Positions 10,595 to 22,259 of a DNA stretch of 64,000 bases are shown here, one piece after another. Origin of the DNA: Platanthera guangdongensis (lineage: Eukaryota > Streptophyta > Magnoliopsida > Asparagales > Orchidaceae); assembly GCA_039583875.1 (NCBI GenBank), contig CM077157.1, positions 79,484,346 through 79,548,345 of the forward strand, given 5' to 3'. Positions within the stretch are counted from its first letter, which is position 1. Every line of letters starts with the position of its first letter. The notes under the pieces were generated by a model. It saw only the letters and a list, made by a program, of their open reading frames with translations, searched no databases and was not told the DNA's origin. The translations under genes were made by a program, and so were the position numbers.

Positions 10595-12891
10595 TGTAAC
10601 GCCCCGAAACTCAAAAGAGCGACGGGGGACATTTTGGGCCAGCTTTGGGTTCTAGCTGCAGGCACACGGCCTGGGACACGGGCGTGTCCCAGGGCGTGTC
10701 AAGCTTGTGTTGACACTCAGCCGGGAAGTCGACATTGTGTCGAGACTGGGCACACGGCCTGCGACACGGGCGTGTCGCAGGGTGTGTCGACCCGTGTCGA
10801 CACTTAGCCCGCGAAGTCGACACTCTGCATTCGACGAAGTGTCGAGACATGGCACACGGCCTACGACACGGGCGTGTCGCAGGGCGTGTCGACCTGTGTA
10901 GACACTCGTCCCGGGGAGTCGACATTTTGCTCGACGTTGTGTCGAGACAAGACACACGGCCTAGGACACGGGCGTGTCCAAGGCCGTGTCGTCAGGTCGA
11001 CGATCTTCGCTCGATGAAGTGTCGAGTGTCGAGACCATCTACACGGCCTGGAGCCCAGGCGTGTTGAGGTGACACGGGCAAGGATACGGGTGTGTCCTAG
11101 AACCCGTGGAGTGCTCGGGTTGTTTTCGGGGAAAAACGATGGGGGTACACGGCCGGCCTCACGGCCGCGTAAGGTGGAACACGGGCGTGTCAGGTCGAAC
11201 ACGGGCGTGTTCGATACCCGTGTGTTGTTCCAGGCGAGCCGATTTTGACGACGAATGAGGCACACGGCCCTGGACACGGGCATGTGCCAGGCCGTGTACG
11301 GTCTAGATTGGGCATTTCAGTCCCGAATCAAAGCCGTCCGTTTCTTTAATTGATGATCCAATGGCTGGGGGTTGTTCCTGAAGGGATATACCCGGGATTG
11401 GGCCTTAGAAACCCTCACTTTTCATGAGTGGTTGTCTTTCTAAATCTTAGAAAGAGAGGAGAGCCAAGGAAGGAAGAAGAAGCTCGATCCGGCCATTGGA
11501 GGAGCTTCGAAGCTCCAAATCGCGAGCCGACTCCGGATCCACGGAGGCAAAGCTAGTGCGGTGCTTTTCATCCGCTTACTTTTCCATGGTGCCAAAGAGG
11601 AATGCTAGGGTAACGATTCTCTTCTTGAGCATGAGTAGCTCTCCTTCTTTGCATAGGAAGCCCGCTCTCGCGAGTTTGCGGTGAGTTGGAGGCGTTCCTT
11701 CGTGTAGATATGTGAAGTCCCCGTTGTTTAGAGTCCGTAAGCGAGAACAGACATAGGCATGATGTGTGAAGCCTACCTGGACATGTTGGTCTGGATTGGT
11801 GATGTTGCATTGCATAATGCCGGAGAAGACTCCGTGCTATTGGTTGTTTTTCAGGTTTTCTACATGGTAGATTGCAACAGGGAGCCTTGGGGATTAACCC
11901 AAAGGTGCACCCGGAAAACTGGGCGGATGCATGATCTTGCCAACTTGGTGGCCTGAGAGCCAACTTGAACATAACCGGGTTATGTGAGTTGTGATGGAAA
12001 TGGGACTCGGGGGAAGTTTGACCCGCGCAAATGGCTTAAATTGTCGTTGCGATGTGAGCACGGGTTAGATGGAACTGTACCCGTTCTATGTCGTTCGGTT
12101 AAAGAGACCTAAGGGTACGTGGCACTTGTCGTTGGCATAGATTAGGGTCTTCGGCGGTCAATGGCTTAAATTGTCGTGACCCAGGCTAAGAAGACAAAAT
12201 GCTCATAGGTTTGGCCGTCAAAGTGGCAGTGGTGAGTCCGGAATGTCTATGGCTTTAATTGACGTGACATCGACCAGTTCATCGAGAATGTGCCCTGAGA
12301 GCACGGGGTGTGTGGCCATGCGAGCCAACGTCTGTGATGAAGTGAAAATATTATATTGCTCGCTTATGTTAATGAAATGCAGGGATGGAGCATCGCCGCC
12401 CCGAGTTGAGGGCGGGATCGTTATAATTTGGTCAGCATTGCTGACCGTTGCCTTGTTTTGCCACCGTGCAGTGGTTTGTTGCTTGTAGGTGCTGCTGGAC
12501 CAAGCGGTCAATAGTGGGCTAAAGCCCTTTTTGCGAAGCCAACCCTCGAAGGCCTAATTGGAGTGTTTACTGTTTTACTTCATGTATGACCGGCCTGCGT
12601 GCCGAGGTTTGTAAAACATGTATTATGAAGTGAACAATTTTTGTAAGGCCTTAAGGCTTGTACTGGTGTATTTGTAACATTCCTATTTGGTATTAGTGGA
12701 CATTCATGCTTTAGTGCTGGGTTCTGTATTGCAACTTTTATAAAACTGCTTCCGCTAGAATGCTCTGTGTAGGACGTTATGATTGGTTGGATGGTTTCCA
12801 TGAGTAACCACCCGGTCTGTCTGTGGCATACGGCGTCGGGCCCCGGCCGGACCTACTGCTATATGCTATGCGACGGATAGGGGGTGTTACA
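10595..12891 (+). repeat. Tek2-a 3' LTR
   Basis: It starts TGTAACGCCCC right after the polypurine tract and ends GGGGGTGTTACA, giving inverted termini. It matches the minus-strand LTRs of Tek2-b. The first quarter is a GACACGGGCGTGTC palindrome array (about 10671-11303). A GGTCAGC-ATT-GCTGACC hairpin lies at 12430-12446 and a TAAGGCCTTAAGG block at about 12644-12657. The right flank TTGAT (12892-12896) continues a Cop1 LTR, so Tek2-a sits inside Cop1. Confidence 0.92.
10671..11303 (+). promoter_or_regulatory. ACACGGGCGTGT palindrome array, Tek2-a U3
   Basis: Units read roughly CACACGGCCT, then GACACGGGCGTGTC, then CAGGGCGTGTCGAC, followed by a TCGACG-type palindrome. They recur about every 110 bp and then become irregular, ending with CACACGGCCCTGGACACGGGC. 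The array occupies U3 just inside the LTR start. The function is unknown; its place suggests transcriptional control. Confidence 0.75.
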
Positions 12892-13391
12892 TTGATGACC
12901 ACTGCTGACGTCATTACAGTCAAAATTCAAGGAAGTCATTGTAGGAAAGCTACTGTAGCGCCGAAAGATTTTTTGTCCCTTTCTGATGGAGATGGCCTTC
13001 ACCAATCCTTGGTGGGCCCACATTCTATTGTGTCATTGATTCAAATCAATGCATATAAAAAGGAAACTGAAAAGGGATTGGGTTTAACGAATACAGAAGG
13101 ATCAAACGTAGAAAATATTGAAAGAAAAATTAAAAGAGGCTGCTGGACATTTTCTTCCCATCAAGCTTGAAAGCTAAAGTCCAGCCAAGTTAGCCTGAAG
13201 GCAAAGAAAGATAGCTGAAGCACTTCAAAGTTCAGCAAGGGTGTTCTCATTAGAATAGAGTAGCTGATTCATCTCTTCAGCAAGCTGGTAGCTGCCTATC
13301 TGTACAGTAGAAAAGTGTGAGTTGTAGAAGAAGACTGATTCCTTCTACAACAAGAGGGATGGACTGATATCTGCTCAGTCCAGCAAAGTTG
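12892..13391 (+). mobile_element. Cop1 5' LTR, segment between Tek2-a and TRG-1
   Basis: The sequence matches the Cop1 3' LTR from about 49748 to 50242 with many substitutions. It starts at the Tek2-a target (TTGAT) and ends at the TRG-1 target (AGTTG, 13387-13391). The left part of this LTR lies beyond the window, on the far side of Tek2-a. Non-coding. Confidence 0.88.
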
Positions 13392-14985
13392 TGATGCAGG
13401 CCCATGGTTTCGACGGATAAAATTACACGCTCTTAGGTTTGACAATTAAAATAAATATCTAGCATTCGGTTTCTCTAATTAACACTATCGATTACTCTAG
13501 CAATTAATGTCACAATTCTCAACATCAACAATGCAAAGGGACGCTACCCCTTATATAAATTGAACAAGGGCTAAAGACCAATGTTCGCTCAAGCGAATAG
13601 GACCTACCCGACCCGGACAATTAGTAATTCATATTAAAATTATTCGCTAGCAAGTCACAAAACCAATACGAGAGGATCCGAACAAATTATTGATTCAAAA
13701 TAAAGTCCAAACCAATCCCGAAAATTAATTAATATAAGGGTATACCAAATAACTTGAACACAAGAAATCAAGGCTAAGGGAACTAATTTCTACAAGCGTT
13801 CACGTGATCTACCCCCTCCAATTTATACGAAAAATATTCGGAAAATTAATGCTTAAAATTTAGATTTTAATTAGCAGGATTTCAATATAAATCAGGACAA
13901 ATTACTATCCTTCTAATTCCACCAATTCTCACTATAATTTAGAAGAAACACACAAGAGTTGGTTTAGAAATCATTACCCAAAATCCCAAGAAAAATCCAT
14001 CCAAAAGATGAGTGGAGGAATCTATCTCCATGCGACTCCACGGATCCGTACCAGACGATGAAGATGCGAGCCGTTTTCCTTTGCAAAGCCCTAGGTGAGG
14101 GAGAAACTTGAAGGCCAATATATTTGGAAAGATGAGAGAGGAAAAGTGGTGGGAATATTGCCAAAGAGGAAGGAGGGGCTAGTAGGTTATTAATTTGATG
14201 GAGTTGGGTGCTCGGGTTGTGTGGTGGAGAGGGAGGAAAGTGAGGGGGCTGGCTGATTTTGCAAGGAGGGGAGGAGAGGTTGGCCAAGAGGTTGAAGGAG
14301 AAAGAAAGGGCCGAACTTGGAGAGGGGTAAAAGGGAGGCCGAAAATAGGGAGGAAGAGGAGGAGGGAAGAGGAGGTGGCCGAACAACTAAAAGGGAGAGA
14401 GGGAGGAGGCCGGCGGCCAAGAGAGGGGGCAAGAGAAGGGGGGGGGACGAATTTTCTCACAGGGTGAGAGAGAGAGGAGGGGGATTCAAATTTTGAATTC
14501 TTGGTTTCAATTTTTCATTCTTCTCTAATAATTTCTTCATAAGCATGGCTATATATAGCCTACACCACTGAATCTCCTTCATTCAAAATTCAAAATGAAA
14601 CTATGATGGTTATAGGCACCCATCTTACATATAGAAGGAAATAATTTAAAACAATACATGATGGTTATAAGCACCCATCATTATACATGAAATAAAAATA
14701 CTATAATGAAATGCTAGCAAATAAAAAATGCTTAAATTAAAATTGCATAAAATAGAAATTGCTAAAAATAATAATTGATAAAATATATAATTATAATTAT
14801 GTAATTTATAATTATATATTTTATTTATTGGCGGCGGCGGACATCGAGCAAAACATGTAGCCACGGCGGCATTGGCGAAGAAACATCGTGCTAGACTCCC
14901 ATCTTTGAGCTTGCTGCAACGACCGTCCCAATTGATGAACTCTCTATGACGGGGATCCACGGCCGCATCAGCATCGTCGCCATCA
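13392..14985 (-). repeat. TRG-1 3' LTR
   Basis: This LTR pairs with 17823-19436. On the minus strand it starts TGATGGCG. It encodes the last residues of the element's ORF, has a TATATATA box at about 14549-14557, then a pyrimidine-rich stretch (14190-14480 on the minus strand). Long frames in the purine/pyrimidine stretch are composition artefacts. Confidence 0.9.
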
Positions 14986-17477
14986 ATCCTCCCCCACTCA
15001 AAATTACTCATCACCGATGAGTGGCTGGTGAGGGGTGAATAGTCAAAAACAGCAGCAACATGGGGCAAATCTGACCCCGCAATCCGTGTCGTAGTAGCAT
15101 GAACATCCCATAGCACTAAGAACTTGTCAGGTGCAGAAACAGCAAAACTCGAAATGGTGTCAGGCAAAAGAAAATTAACTTGAATCTTACCATCCGGTTC
15201 AAGAACCAAGGAGTCCATGTGGAAATTAGATACGACAACACTAACACTCCCCAACCTAAGAGAATATTTAGTGGTAGGAAGAAACGACGGAGAAAGTGAC
15301 TCAGGTGGAACAGAGACGTACAGTAAAAAGTCCGGAAACTTGAAATAAAGTGAAACACCCTGTGCTATATAAAAATCTGAAATAAAATCATGAAATCCGA
15401 CGTTCTTCATAATCATGGATGGGTCAGCGTTCCTATGTATTAATTTATTAACAGAGCTAGAAGGCATCTACTTGGAGACTGACCAGACTAAACCCCAATC
15501 ACTAAATCTAGCATCGGACGGTCTCGGAAAGGAGTGGAAGTGCATACGACATAACTTAAAAGCAAACACTAATGTTCAAGATACATGAGGAGAGAATCCA
15601 TGTGCTACATGACTAGACCCAAATACGGAGGATAAGGGGGCTATGTCAGGTGGCACGGGAGCCTTATAGTCAGAGATAATTTTAATGTGCTCCAAATTCG
15701 CAGTTTTAATTTTAAATTTTAAATACTCACGCTTGGCATGAAGATATGCCAAGGAGAACCGCTCATCATGAAAAATAATAGATCTGGATGCTCCCAGATA
15801 TGACAGGATGTGCGAGCGATACAACTCAAGGGACCCAACTAAAGTCACTAATATGGGGAAATGAGGGTCATCAAAAGGCGGTGGGTAAATGCGTGCGACC
15901 AGGTGTGGTATATAAGTATATATAAGGGACACCACAACTAGAGGCACAATTGCCAATGAATCAGAATCAGTCGTAGTAGAGGGTAGAACCGTAGACAGAC
16001 ACGCAGAAAAATGAGCTGTCAAAAGAGACGCGTAGTCATATATATGAGGTGCAGTGAAAAGTCCAAATTCTAGTGTGCTCAACATTGTAATATCTAAATG
16101 TTGATACAATGCTAATGTAGGAGCTAATAGAGTGGGCGTGACACAAAAACTCGAACTAGGTCTACCGGGTCCACGTCCTAAAAAGCTAACTAATGTGGTC
16201 AAATAAATAGGGGATAGGGTCGGTAAAATCAAACCCGGGTTAAAATCATAATTAGCATTGATTTCACCCAACGGTGACAACATCAAAGAACTCTCATCCA
16301 GGTGTACAACCAAAGAATCGTCCAAAAATACCCTTCCCTCAGATCATAACTTATCCACAATAATAATAGGAACATCCTCACTCTTAGGATCCTTATATAA
16401 CTCAGATATAATCTCAGTAGGTTTAAGCATAGGCTCTAACACGATGGGGATCGTAGCCTGGAGAGGACACTCAATACTAGGGTGATCAAACACAATGTTA
16501 GTAGGGCACGTAATAGGCAACACGATACTCACACAGATCAGATTGTCATCATCTCATACATTATCTTCCAAATCACTAGGATATCAAAGCTCCTCAACGT
16601 CAGAATCATCTGAATCGTCGGGCACTATCGTACATGTCGAAATACTCTCACCTAGCTGGTCATCTTTAGAATCCATAGATACCACATCTATATCAGAGTC
16701 CTCGAGGATATCAGTCACAAGCTCAGGAGGCTCAGACGTCGGAGCTAAAGGATCCAACACCCTAGTAGTAATATCTTTGGAGTCCCAATTATGGGGTCTA
16801 AACTGCTTATTTTCCCTAGAGGTGGAAATAGGCCCCCTTTAGGTATTACTACCACTATCGGGATAAGATCTAACCAGAGGTATATGGTCACTCCTATAAG
16901 CAGCTACAGGTCTAGTTCCATAACTAGTCTTGCTAATGGGTGACATAGGGTCACTCCTATAATCAGATATAGGTCTAGTGCCATAAATATACTGGCTCAT
17001 GGGTGTGGTGCTATTAGTTCGAAGGTCGTCGGGATCAAATTGATCCGAGAGTAAGTTTCGCATCTGCGTCCAAGCATATTGATAACTACCAACATGACAC
17101 TCTTTGTATAACCAAAACACGCGGGCTTGACCTACTAACCGCTCTCGGGTGATGTTAACCTTTTGGTGGTCGTCCCATACGTGACAATCAAAATAAATTT
17201 TTATCCCCTTAAGCCAGTCTCTAAAAATTTGGGGACACCCTAAACCGTCAAAAGTAGGTGCAACATTCCTAGACGACCTAGAAGTGTCAATTTCTCACTC
17301 AGGGTGACGGTCCAAATAATAGTTGGGTTGCCTAGTGGGTGGTGGTGCTACTTGGCTAGACTTTAGTTGCATAAGCAAAGCTTTAATCTCATCCACTACA
17401 GGGGAATGAACTGGTTTCCTAATGTTCAACATGGAATCAGAATATTTTATTCGAGAAACATTAACATCATAGGCCAT
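14646..17477 (-). pseudogene. TRG-1 single long ORF: gag-like domain plus unknown region
   Basis: One minus-strand frame runs about 944 codons from ATG at 17477 to a stop at 14646, broken only by seven nonsense codons and no frameshift. Stops include 17295-17297, 16839-16841, 16584-16586, 16554-16556, 16344-16346, 15576-15578 and about 15468-15470. Residues from about 70 to 150 resemble retrotransposon gag (a WLKGIKIYF segment, then LVGQARVFWLY). Next comes a stretch with repeated YGTRP motifs, then an acidic Ser/Asp-rich linker. The last 500 or so residues resemble nothing I recognise; they include a hydrophobic part (IVPLVVVSLIYTYI). The C-terminus runs into the 3' LTR. All stops fit C-to-T or G-to-A decay of sense codons. 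The function of the C-terminal part is unknown. Confidence 0.72.
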
Positions 17478-17822
17478 ATTTAGTGGGAACCGGAGAATAA
17501 CCTACCTAGATCTAGTACACATGCAATGAGCTAAAGATTCTGACCCAAATAAATTTAGGAAAGATAGATTTATTCCCGCTCAATAATTAAGATATTAAAA
17601 TATTTTTTTTATTATTTTTTGGATGAAAATAATATGGAGATTATTAAAAAAATTTTGATTTTTTGCAGAAAAATAAAAATTTTAGGCCGCTATTGGCAGA
17701 CCAGGATTTTTTTTTTGTAATTTTGACAAATAAACGTACAAGATAAGTGCGTGTCAGCGTACTAATAAAAGGGGAAGGGTGTCAATTAGGAAATTGACGT
17801 GAACCTCTCGTTGATACCAAAT

Positions 17823-19436
17823 TGATGCAAGTCCATGGTTTCGACGGATAAAATTACGTGCTCTTAGGTTTGACAATTAAAATAAATATCTAGCGTTCGG
17901 TATCTCTAATTAACACTATTGATTACTCCAGTAATTAATGTCACAATTCTCAACATCAACAATGCAAAGGGACGCTACCCCTTATATAGATTGAACAAGG
18001 GCTAAAGACCAATGTTCGCCCAAAGGAATAGGACCTACCCGATCCGGACAATTAGCAATTCAAATTCAAATTATTCGCTAGCAAGTCACAAAACCAATAT
18101 GAGAGGATCCGAACAAATTATTGATTCAAAATAAATTCCAAACTAATCCCAAAAATTAATTAATATAAGGGTATACCAAATCACTTGAACACAAAAGAAA
18201 TCAAGGCTAAGGAAACTGATTTCTACTAGTGTTCATGAGATCTACCCGCTCCAATTTATACAAAAAAATATTCGGAAAATTAATGCTTAAAATTTAGATT
18301 TTAATTAGCAGGATTTCAATATAAATTAGGACAAATTACTAGCCTTCTAATTCCACCAATTCTCACTATAATTTAGAAGAAACATACAAAGAGTTGGTTT
18401 AGAAATCGTTACCCAAAATCCCAAGAAAAATCTGTCCAAAAGATGAGTGGAGGAGGCACACAAGACAGTTGTTGAATCTATCTCCACGCGACTCCATGGA
18501 TCTGTACCAGACGATGAAGACGCGAGCTGTTTTCTTTTGCAATGCCCTAGGTGAGGGAGAAACTTGAAGGCCAATATATCGGGAAAGATGAGAGAGGAAA
18601 AGTGGTGGGAATATTGCCAAAGTGGAAGGAGGTGCTAGTAGGTTATTATTTTGATGGAGTTGGGTGCTCGGGTTGTGTGGTGGAGAGGGAGGAAAGAGAC
18701 GGGGGTGGCCGGTTTTGCAAGGAGGGGAGGAGAGGTTGGCCGAAAGGTTGAAGGAGAAAGAAACGGCCGAACTTGGAGATGGGGACAAGGGAGGCCTAAA
18801 ATAGGGAGGAGGAGGAGGAGGGAAGAGGAGGTGGCCGAACCACTAAGAGGGAGAGAGGGAGGAGGTCGGTGGCCAAGAGGGGGGCAAGAGAGGGGGGGCG
18901 AATTTTCTCAAAGGGGGAGAGAGAGGAGGGGGAAATTCAAATTTTTAATTCTTGGTTTCAATTTTTCATTCTTCTCTAATAATTTCTTCATAAGCATGGC
19001 TATATATAGCCTACACCACTCAATCTCCTCCATTCAAAATTCAAAATGAAACTATGATGGTTATAGGCACCATCTTACATATGGAAGGAAATAATTTAAA
19101 ATAATACATGATGGTTATAAGCACCCATCATTATACATGAAATAAAAATGCTACAATGAAATGCTTGCAAATAAAAAAATGCTTAAATTAAAATTGCATA
19201 ATACAGAAATTGCAAGAAATAATAATTGATAAAATATATAATTATAATAATGTAATTTATAATTATATATTTTATTTATTGGCGGCGGTGGACGTCGAGC
19301 AAAACATGTAGCGGCGACGGAGTTGGCTAAGAAACGTCATGGTAGACTCCCATCTTCGAGCTTGCGGCAACAACCATCCCAATCCACAAACTCTCGATGA
19401 CGGGGATCCACGACCGCATCAACATCGTCGCCATCA
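17823..19436 (-). repeat. TRG-1 5' LTR
   Basis: This is the partner of 13392-14985. It holds a TATATATA box (about 19000-19009) and the same pyrimidine-rich leader on the minus strand. The ORF begins about 350 bases beyond the LTR, past the primer site. Confidence 0.88.
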
Positions 19437-19504
19437 AGTTGACTCAGAGATACTTCTCTGTGTCAGTTGTTTTTATTTTTCTTAAACAATTTGTATTAAC
19501 TTCC

Positions 19505-20000
19505 TGTAGGGTTCAGTAGATCTAAATCTGAGTGTAGGGCACTTTGTGCCTGAGGTAGGTGACAAATTTGTCAATGAGGTAGGTGCCCTATTGAGGAACT
19601 GAGGTAGGATCCAAGTGTGGATCTGAGGTAGGGCTATCCTCCCAACCTGAATGTAGGGCCTTGTGTCTGAGGTAGGTGATTGGAGAGTCACTGAGTTATA
19701 GGTGACAAGTTTTTCACTGAGTTGTAGGCCTTGGAGGAGGCTGAGCTGTAGGTACCTGAATGGGTACTGAGTTGTAGGAGTGTTGCAGCACTCTGAGAGT
19801 AGGGCTGTGTTCCTGAAGCTGTAGGGCTGAAGAGCCTAAGTGTAGGCCTTAAAGATAAGGCTGAAGTAGGTGATCAGTGGATCACTGAGCTGTAGGAGTT
19901 CTGTAGGGATCCAAGGTAGGAACCCTTGTGGTTCTGAGTTGGATTCTGTGAATAATCTGTGTGTAAGGCTGAGGGCCTGAGATGTAAGCTCTGAAGAGCA
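19505..20000 (+). repeat. Array of about 20 mini-hairpins with constant linkers (Cop1 5' LTR)
   Basis: Each unit is a 12-18 base hairpin followed by a linker close to CTGAG(CTG)TAGG. Stems differ from unit to unit: GGCAC/GTGCC, TGACAAA/TTTGTCA, GATCC/GGATC, GTACC/GGTAC, GAGTG/CACTC, GCCTTA/TAAGGC, GTGATC/GATCAC, GAACC/GGTTC, GCTC/GAGC. The 3' LTR carries the same units at 50309-50804, and each LTR copy has a few stems broken that are perfect in the other. It lies just upstream of the TATA box. Confidence 0.88.
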
Positions 20001-20080
20001 TAGTTGAGGATTTTGTGCCGAGTCCAACAAATAAATTAGATAAGTGGGAGGGAAGTGGATGTACCCAATTGGGGAACCAC

Positions 20081-20087
20081 TATAAAT
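20081..20087 (+). promoter_or_regulatory. TATA box of Cop1 5' LTR
   Basis: TATAAAT follows a block (GTGGATGTACCCA...GGGAACCA) that also precedes the TATA boxes at 50886 and in Cop2 at 55054. The shared block supports a copia core promoter. Confidence 0.65.
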
Positions 20088-20251
20088 CCTTGTGTTTGTT
20101 GTGTGTTTGCTTTTCTTTGTTATTGCATGATTTAAGGACAAGCTCTACCTAGAACAACTTGAAATCATCAAAAGATTTTATTAAAGCTCAAAGACCTATT
20201 CACCCCCCCCCTCTAGCTGATTAACTAAACTTGAATTAAATAACTTCCAAG

Positions 20252-20267
20252 TGGTATCAGTGGGAGG
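20252..20267 (+). other. Cop1 primer-binding site
   Basis: TGGTATCAGTGGGAGG starts two bases after the LTR end. The first nine bases match the initiator tRNA-Met site, and the rest has drifted. Confidence 0.75.
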
Positions 20268-20334
20268 TTGCTCAAAAAAGGATTTAACAATCTGAGTATA
20301 CCTCTAAGGTTAGCTAAAACATTATGGGGCTGGA

Positions 20335-21693
20335 ATGAACTATAAGGAGCTAGGGACCATGAAGTTGCCCATCTATAGGAAAGAAGGATTTGGCCTTTGG
20401 AAGCAAAGGGTCAGACTGTTCATGGAAGCATCTGACCCTAGGATCTATGTAACAGTAATGGAAGGCCCTTTTATCCCCACAAAGGCTTCCACCATAGATC
20501 TTACTGTGAGAGTGCCTGAGGCATATTCAGAAATGGACAAAGATGAAATGATTCTGTCCAGCATGGTCAAAAGGGCACAAAATATTATAGCTAGTGCCAT
20601 TAATGACTCAACCTTCCAAAATCTTGTACACTACAAGACCTCCAAGGAAATGTGGGACACCCTTGTGGTCTACATGGAAGGCTTTGAGGAAGTTAGAGAT
20701 GATAGAAAGTCCATGCTCAATCAAGAGTATGAGGCCTTCAGGAAAAGCAAGTCTGAAAAAGTTGCTGATTGTTTTGAAAGGTTCTTTAGGACAGTCAATG
20801 AATTAAGAACCTATGGCAGGGTCTTCAGCAACTATGAGCTGAATGACAAGTTTATTAGATCTCTCACTAGAGATTGGGACACCAAGATCTGTGTCATTAT
20901 GGAAATGGATAAGCTAGCAGACACTCCTCCACCAACACTCTTTGGAAAGCTGCAATCCTATGAAATGCACCTGGATACAAGATAAGAAGAGGAGAAGAGA
21001 AGCCAATTCAAGTCCAAGGACAAGTCTGTGGCATTCAGGGCAGAAGCCCTAAGAAGAAGCAGAAGAAAGACTCCCTCACCACCAAGGAAGGAAGCTGAAT
21101 CTAGCTCAGAAAATTCTGAGTCATGCTCATCAGACAACCACATGTCTGATAAAGATCTAGCTGCCTTCTCCAGGCAATTTCAGAAGTTCATAAAGAAGAA
21201 GGACTGGAGGAGCAGGCCATCTTCATCCTCTCATCACAGGAAGTCATCCAAGGATGACAGGTATGTCCCTAAAATTAGTAAACAGATTTCTTTTAATGTC
21301 ATTTGTTATTGTTGCAGCAAGGCTGGGCATGTCATTGCTGACTGCCCAGTCAAAAGAAAGGAAGAAGTTGAGAAGAAGAAGAAAAAGCATCACCATCACC
21401 ATAAGGGCAAGAAGAAGGAAAAGTCCTTTGTGGCTAAGAAGGAGAGAAGCTGGACAGATTCTTCATCCTCCGATTCTGAAGATAAAGTGGAAGAAGCCTA
21501 TTTAGGGCTGATATCTGTTGATGCAGATTAAGGAGAAGAGGAGGAATATCCTTCTGCCAGGATAGGAATCAGGGATCCTCTATCACACTCAGACAGTGAT
21601 AATAAGGAGGATGAAGGAAACTATGGATGTCATGGGTTGATGGCAACGTCTGCAGCAGAAAGAAGTCAAGAAGAATCAGAATCAATCAAGGTA
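20335..21693 (+). pseudogene. Cop1 gag, first part (UBN2-type gag, CCHC knuckle)
   Basis: The frame opens at ATG 20335 and gives a copia-type capsid domain with the usual WKQR, MWDTL and NELRTYG-like segments in the first 200 residues. Nonsense codons follow at 20983-20985 and 21529-21531, but the same frame continues. A basic Ser/Arg-rich part leads to a zinc knuckle, CYCCSKAGHVIADC (about 21304-21345), then a Lys/His-rich tract with five histidines. At 21693 CACTA-1 interrupts the frame, which resumes in register at 24213-24216. The protein would package element RNA in cytoplasmic particles. It is dead by nonsense mutation and by the insertion. Confidence 0.9.
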
Positions 21694-21990
21694 CACTACA
21701 ACAAAGTTGTCTTGCGATGACATTTTTTTATGCCTTCAGTGACGATTTCAAAGCGTCACGATAGTTTTTGTGATGTTTATAAAAACGTCACTAAATCGTC
21801 ACGATTGTGCATGTCGCTGTAGCACCTTGCGATGCTTTAAAAAAACGTCGTGATTGGCAGTTACTCTATGGTGACAGTTTCTCAAAAAACATCGTGATTG
21901 ACAGTTACTCTACGGTGACATTTTTTTCAAAAAACGTCATGATTGACAATTGTTTTACTACGACACTTTCAAAAAACGTCATTATAAACT
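21694..21990 (+). repeat. CACTA-1 left subterminal repeats
   Basis: Repeats of AAAACGTC and its complement GACGTTTT, plus variants (CGTCACGATTG, GTGACA), occur about every 40 bases in both orientations. In this superfamily such repeats bind the transposase. The right counterpart is at 24015-24200. Confidence 0.8.
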
Positions 21991-22259
21991 CAAGAATGTG
22001 CAAAAAATGTTATTATAAGCTTTTAACTCTATCACAATATTTTATGCAAAATGTTGCATTAATATTGGAACTTTTAGATTAAAATAATAAATATTACAAC
22101 TAGAACATTCAAGAATGTGCTAGTTTCAAATAGACGAGATTCCAAAACAATTGAAGCCCAGTCAATGAAACCTTCAATACTTACATTGAGTTAATCAATA
22201 AATATTCCTTTTATATTTTTACATCAATATAATTACAAATCTTTACATAATTTTCATAA

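Larger units (their letters stand above)
13392..19436 (-). mobile_element. TRG-1, LTR element with gag-like ORF and no pol
   Basis: TRG-1 is a complete minus-strand LTR element with perfect AGTTG target duplications (13387-13391 and 19437-19441), inserted in the Cop1 5' LTR. LTRs are 13392-14985 (3') and 17823-19436 (5'), with TGATG...CATCA ends. The minus strand has a primer site at about 17808-17820 (TGGTATCAACGAG, initiator tRNA-Met type) and a polypurine tract at about 14986-15000. The interior holds one degraded reading frame with a gag-like start and no protease, RT or integrase. This matches the gag-only non-autonomous type. The LTRs differ by substitutions and small indels, so it is older than LARD-1. 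Confidence 0.9.
19442..20249 (+). mobile_element. Cop1 5' LTR, last segment
   Basis: The LTR resumes after the AGTTG target copy and matches 50243-51049. It holds the hairpin array (19505-20000), a TATA box (20081-20087), and a run of C before the LTR end (CTTCCA, 20249). Confidence 0.9.

Noticed and set aside
12823..13170. Frame across the Tek2-a/Cop1 junction
   Set aside because: It joins LTR sequence of two elements and codes for no known domain.
14195..14467. Arg/Gly-rich frame on the plus strand (and 18651-19049)
   Set aside because: It is antisense to TRG-1 transcription in a purine-rich LTR tract and is not kept between the two LTRs in length or start.
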